From contig CANRKV010000066.1 of the NCBI GenBank assembly GCA_947631305.1, forward strand, positions 1-8,259: 8,259 nt of DNA, written 5' to 3'. A program made the translations under genes and the position numbers. Below, piece after piece: positions 6,133 through 8,259 of this stretch (position 1 is the first letter of the stretch; each line of letters begins with the position of its first letter). The notes under the pieces are model-generated. The model saw only the letters and a program-made list of their open reading frames with translations. It was not told the DNA's origin and searched no databases. The stretch comes from an uncultured Jeotgalicoccus sp. GTDB taxonomy: Bacteria > Bacillota > Bacilli > Staphylococcales > Salinicoccaceae.

Positions 6133-6169
6133 AAGACGTTATCGAATTTAAATGATAACGTCTTTTTGT
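6133..6169. terminator. Bidirectional terminator between convergent genes
   Basis: AAGACGTTATC at 6133-6143 pairs perfectly with GATAACGTCTT at 6154-6164 (11 bp, 10-base AT-rich loop), followed by TTTTTGTT at 6163-6170 on the plus strand. On the minus strand the sequence after the hairpin is TTATTTAT, a weaker T-rich tail. It sits between the SQR-like gene's stop and the stop of the minus-strand lipoprotein gene at 6169. Confidence 0.88.
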
Positions 6170-7836
6170 TATTTAAAAGTAAGGTTTTCAAGTCTGATAT
6201 AACCTGCTGCGTCGAGTTCAACACCTTCGAGCTGAGCAGTATTATATGCGAGACTCATATTCGGATGGACCAGAGGTGCATATGGTACATCTTCACGGAG
6301 CATATTGTGAATATTTGTATATTCTTCAAGTCTGTCCGCGTCTTCTGTTGCACTTCTCGCACTTTCAAGGGCAACATCAACATCCTCATTAGTATAGAAC
6401 GCTCTGTTGCCGCCAAAGCCTCTGTTAGAACTCAGAGTCAGCGCAGACAGCAGGTAATCCGCATCGCCCGTAGATGCTGTAAAACTAAGCAGGAACATAT
6501 CATGCTGCCCCTCGCCCAAACGTTCCATAAATGTCGCCATTTCAAATTGTTCGACTGTGATATTGATATTGAGCTCTTTAAGCTGTTCCTGGATATACAC
6601 TGCAGAATCGACTAAATCCTGGCTGTCATTTACCCATATCGTCGCATCAAATCCGTCAGCGTGACTGGATTCTGCAAGAGCTGCCTGTGCCTGCTCCATA
6701 TCCTGTCCGACTGCCGGTAATTCTTCATCGTGGCCGAAAACGCTCGCGGACACCATACTGTTCGGAATCGCAGCCTGTCCGTTATAGATACCTTCTTTTA
6801 ACTCTTCTCTGTCTAGAGCAAAATCGATAGCCTGACGTACTTTAACATCATCGAACGGTTCCTGTTCCGTATTGAAACCGAGGTAATTCGTTCTTAACGA
6901 TTCCGCTTCAACGAATTCAGTGCTGTCACTGTTTTCTACTCTGTCCATCATCGCCATGTCTACAGGCGTAGTAATGTTTACACCGCCGGATTCAAGTTCC
7001 GCCATCATTGAACCGGATTCTGGAATAATAACAAATGTCAGATTATCAATATTACTTTCCCCCGCAAAATCTTCAAAGCGTTCAAACTCTATATTCTGCC
7101 CGGGAGCTCTCGCTTTAAATTTAACGTAGTTTGTACCATCGGGATTTTCTGAAAGATAAGTGCTTGTGTGCGCTGCAATCTGTTCTGATATTTTTGTAAA
7201 CTCTTCACCGCCGGCATCTCTCAGTTCATAATAATCTTCTGCGGTCATATCGAGCTCAGACTGATCAATAGCATTTTGATAATCAGCATCAATACTTTCT
7301 TTACTCATAATACTTGCTGCTGTATGCGCTAAATTATCCGGCAGTGGAGCAAACGGATAAGCAGTAGTAATATTTAATTCATAATCATTAACAACTTCAA
7401 TGTCTTCGATCATGTCAAAAAGGAATACAGTAGGGGCACTGATACTTGGATCCAGCACGCGTTCAAGCGATGCCTTTACATCCTCGGCGGTAAACTCAGA
7501 GCCATTATGAAACGTTACGCCTTCAGCTAATTTAAAATTCCATGTTGTATCGTCCGTCTGTTCCCACTCCGAGGCAAGACCCGGTTTATGAGACATATCA
7601 ATTTCACGTGCAACGAGCGTCTGATAGAGATGACGCCTGATTTGAATCGCGTTAACATCATTTGTTCCGTGAGGATCAATAGTCGATAAATCCTGGTCAA
7701 AACCGACAACCACATCACCGGTCTTCGTATCCTCACTGTTTTCATCACTGCTGACATCAGCAGCCTCATCATTCGAACAAGCCGCGGCAACTGACAGGAA
7801 GGCAATCGCAAACAAGCAAAATAACTTTCTAAGCAT
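6169..7836 (-). CDS. Family 5 solute-binding lipoprotein (dipeptide/glutathione type)
   Basis: This 555-residue extracytoplasmic binding protein belongs to the OppA/DppA/GsiB family (SBP bacterial 5) and would deliver peptides to an ABC importer. The signal peptide ends in the lipobox AAAC with Cys20, followed by an acidic, Ser-rich linker to about residue 40. Family features are IDPHGTND at 53-60, GLASEWEQTDDTTWNFKL at 86-103, VTFHNGSEFTAEDV at 107-120, FAPLP at 162-166, GFNTEQEPFDDVKVRQAI at 320-337 and GDADY at 457-461. The wording of these stretches is closest, from memory, to Bacillaceae proteins annotated as glutathione-binding, but ligand assignment is inference. Two oddities: about 45 extra residues near 183-228, and NPDGTNYVKF at 231-240 where the family has NPxGTGPF/Y. 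No permease or ATPase gene is adjacent within the window. The ATG at 7836 is preceded by GGGGG at 7848-7844, which pairs with the anti-Shine-Dalgarno through a G-U. Confidence 0.9.
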   Translation of the reverse strand: MLRKLFCLFAIAFLSVAAACSNDEAADVSSDENSEDTKTGDVVVGFDQDLSTIDPHGTNDVNAIQIRRHLYQTLVAREIDMSHKPGLASEWEQTDDTTWNFKLAEGVTFHNGSEFTAEDVKASLERVLDPSISAPTVFLFDMIEDIEVVNDYELNITTAYPFAPLPDNLAHTAASIMSKESIDADYQNAIDQSELDMTAEDYYELRDAGGEEFTKISEQIAAHTSTYLSENPDGTNYVKFKARAPGQNIEFERFEDFAGESNIDNLTFVIIPESGSMMAELESGGVNITTPVDMAMMDRVENSDSTEFVEAESLRTNYLGFNTEQEPFDDVKVRQAIDFALDREELKEGIYNGQAAIPNSMVSASVFGHDEELPAVGQDMEQAQAALAESSHADGFDATIWVNDSQDLVDSAVYIQEQLKELNINITVEQFEMATFMERLGEGQHDMFLLSFTASTGDADYLLSALTLSSNRGFGGNRAFYTNEDVDVALESARSATEDADRLEEYTNIHNMLREDVPYAPLVHPNMSLAYNTAQLEGVELDAAGYIRLENLTFK

Positions 7837-7952
7837 GAATATACCCCCAATATTATTTAATTTTATATCCCTTTTTAAAATAGTTAGAATATTTAAAATT
7901 ATATAATGAAAAAGTTATAATAGCTATTTTTATTTTTTAAGGATTAAATAGG
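7837..7952 (-). promoter_or_regulatory. AT-rich upstream region of the binding-protein gene
   Basis: This stretch is almost entirely A and T. On the minus strand a perfect TATAAT lies at 7903-7898 and would start transcription near 7891, but no TTGACA-like box is found 16-18 bases upstream of it, and other AT-rich -10 look-alikes exist. The promoter of the minus-strand lipoprotein gene is probably here but cannot be fixed by eye. Confidence 0.4.
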
Positions 7953-7996
7953 GGTGATTAACTATGTTCTTTAACTGAGTAACTCATATAATCACC
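7953..7996. repeat. Inverted repeat between mqo and the binding-protein gene
   Basis: GGTGATTA at 7953-7960 is the exact reverse complement of TAATCACC at 7989-7996, with arms 28 bases apart. Inside lies a second small palindrome, TGAGT-A-ACTCA, at 7976-7986, and three copies of TAACT (7959, 7972, 7980). It lies just beyond the mqo terminator and upstream of the next minus-strand promoter region. It could be an operator, a second hairpin of the mqo 3' end, or chance. Confidence 0.5.
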
Positions 7997-8023
7997 AAAA
8001 AAACCGGGACAAAATTGTCCCGG
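7997..8023 (-). terminator. Intrinsic terminator of mqo
   Basis: CCGGGACA at 8004-8011 pairs perfectly with TGTCCCGG at 8016-8023 around a 4-base loop. Read on the minus strand, the GC-rich hairpin is followed at once by seven T residues (8003-7997), a textbook intrinsic terminator 8 bases after the mqo stop codon. Confidence 0.93.
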
Positions 8024-8031
8024 CTCCGATT

Positions 8032-8259
8032 TTATTTAAGTTCCAGATTTTCGGCAGTCATTTCTCTGATTTCATTCAGCAGTTCGCTGTCTTCAATTAA
8101 TGACTGACCATATGAAGGTATCATTTCTTTTAATTTCGTATCCCATTTGTCCCGATATTCCGGGAAGCTCTGTTTGAATACTTCGAGTGCCACTGAAACC
8201 GATACAGAAGCACCTGGCGACTCACCAAGGAGAGCAATTACAGAGTTATCTTCAGAACT
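8032..8259 (-). CDS. mqo: Malate:quinone oxidoreductase, C-terminal fragment (5' end outside window)
   Basis: An open frame enters at the right edge and ends at a TAA (8034-8032), leaving 75 residues. They read as the C-terminus of membrane-associated FAD-dependent malate:quinone oxidoreductase, which oxidises malate to oxaloacetate and reduces quinone in the citric acid cycle. Recognisable stretches are SEDNSVIALLGESPGAS at residues 2-18, VSVALEVF, FPEYRDKW and KLKEMIPSYGQSL. GESPGAS corresponds to the conserved GASPGAS glycine-rich segment near the FAD site, with Glu in place of Ala. The rest of the gene, including its start and N-terminal FAD motif, is beyond the window. The terminator directly downstream shows it is the last gene of its transcript. 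Identity is from memory of family sequences, but the match is strong. Confidence 0.9.
   Translation of the reverse strand, partial: SSEDNSVIALLGESPGASVSVSVALEVFKQSFPEYRDKWDTKLKEMIPSYGQSLIEDSELLNEIREMTAENLELK

Noticed and set aside
6109..6615. 168-codon plus-strand open frame overlapping the SQR-like 3' end
   Set aside because: It is antisense to the binding-protein gene, which has a lipobox and family motifs over its full length; the plus-strand frame is Cys/Ile-rich nonsense and crosses a terminator.
7527..7850. 107-codon minus-strand open frame overlapping the start of the binding-protein gene
   Set aside because: It is a frame-shifted reading of the lipoprotein's 5' end with no motif; the lipoprotein has the signal peptide and ribosome binding site.
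7964..7978. Four-codon ATG...TGA mini-frame as a leader peptide
   Set aside because: Too short, on the strand opposite both neighbouring genes, with only a weak GGGGTG upstream; likely chance.

Overview
The window reads as a chromosomal segment from a low-to-moderate GC Gram-positive of the Staphylococcaceae type. The reasons are strong AGGAGG-like ribosome binding sites, a SAM-I (S-box) riboswitch, two lipoproteins with Gram-positive signal peptides, a malate:quinone oxidoreductase C-terminus of the staphylococcal kind, and intrinsic terminators after almost every transcription unit. The acidic extracytoplasmic proteins would suit a salt-tolerant relative such as Jeotgalicoccus or Salinicoccus, but that genus guess is inference only. 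I see no insertion sequence, CRISPR array, tRNA or rRNA.

Layout, left to right. (1) Positions 1-396: the 3' part of a Nudix hydrolase gene, cut by the window edge. (2) Positions 425-694: a strong sigma-A-type promoter, a complete SAM-I riboswitch with an antiterminator/terminator switch, and a second terminator-like hairpin. (3) Positions 745-3254: metN-metI-metQ, a full D-methionine/L-methionine ABC importer, closed by a bidirectional terminator. (4) Positions 3288-3578, minus strand: a small unrecognised protein. (5) Positions 3731-6122: a PLP-dependent transsulfuration enzyme followed by a flavoprotein of the type II sulfide:quinone oxidoreductase (SQR) family. The SQR-like gene has a 5' hairpin that buries its Shine-Dalgarno sequence. 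A convergent terminator ends the unit. (6) Positions 6169-7836, minus strand: a lipoprotein of solute-binding family 5, closest to the group annotated as glutathione/dipeptide binding. (7) Positions 8032-8259, minus strand: the C-terminus of malate:quinone oxidoreductase, with its own terminator.

How the genes fit together. The central 7 kb is a sulfur-metabolism neighbourhood. The riboswitch shuts the methionine importer when S-adenosylmethionine is plentiful. The transsulfuration enzyme interconverts cysteine and homocysteine through cystathionine and may release sulfide. The SQR-like protein next to it would be expected to deal with sulfide. The family 5 binding protein may bring in glutathione or peptides as a sulfur source. 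The points most worth a second look are: the SQR-like protein has Gly163 where the family has a catalytic cysteine, keeping only Cys129 and Cys338; the hairpin over its ribosome binding site; and His333 in the transsulfuration enzyme where a specificity-setting glutamate is usual. I did not find a wholly new multi-gene system.
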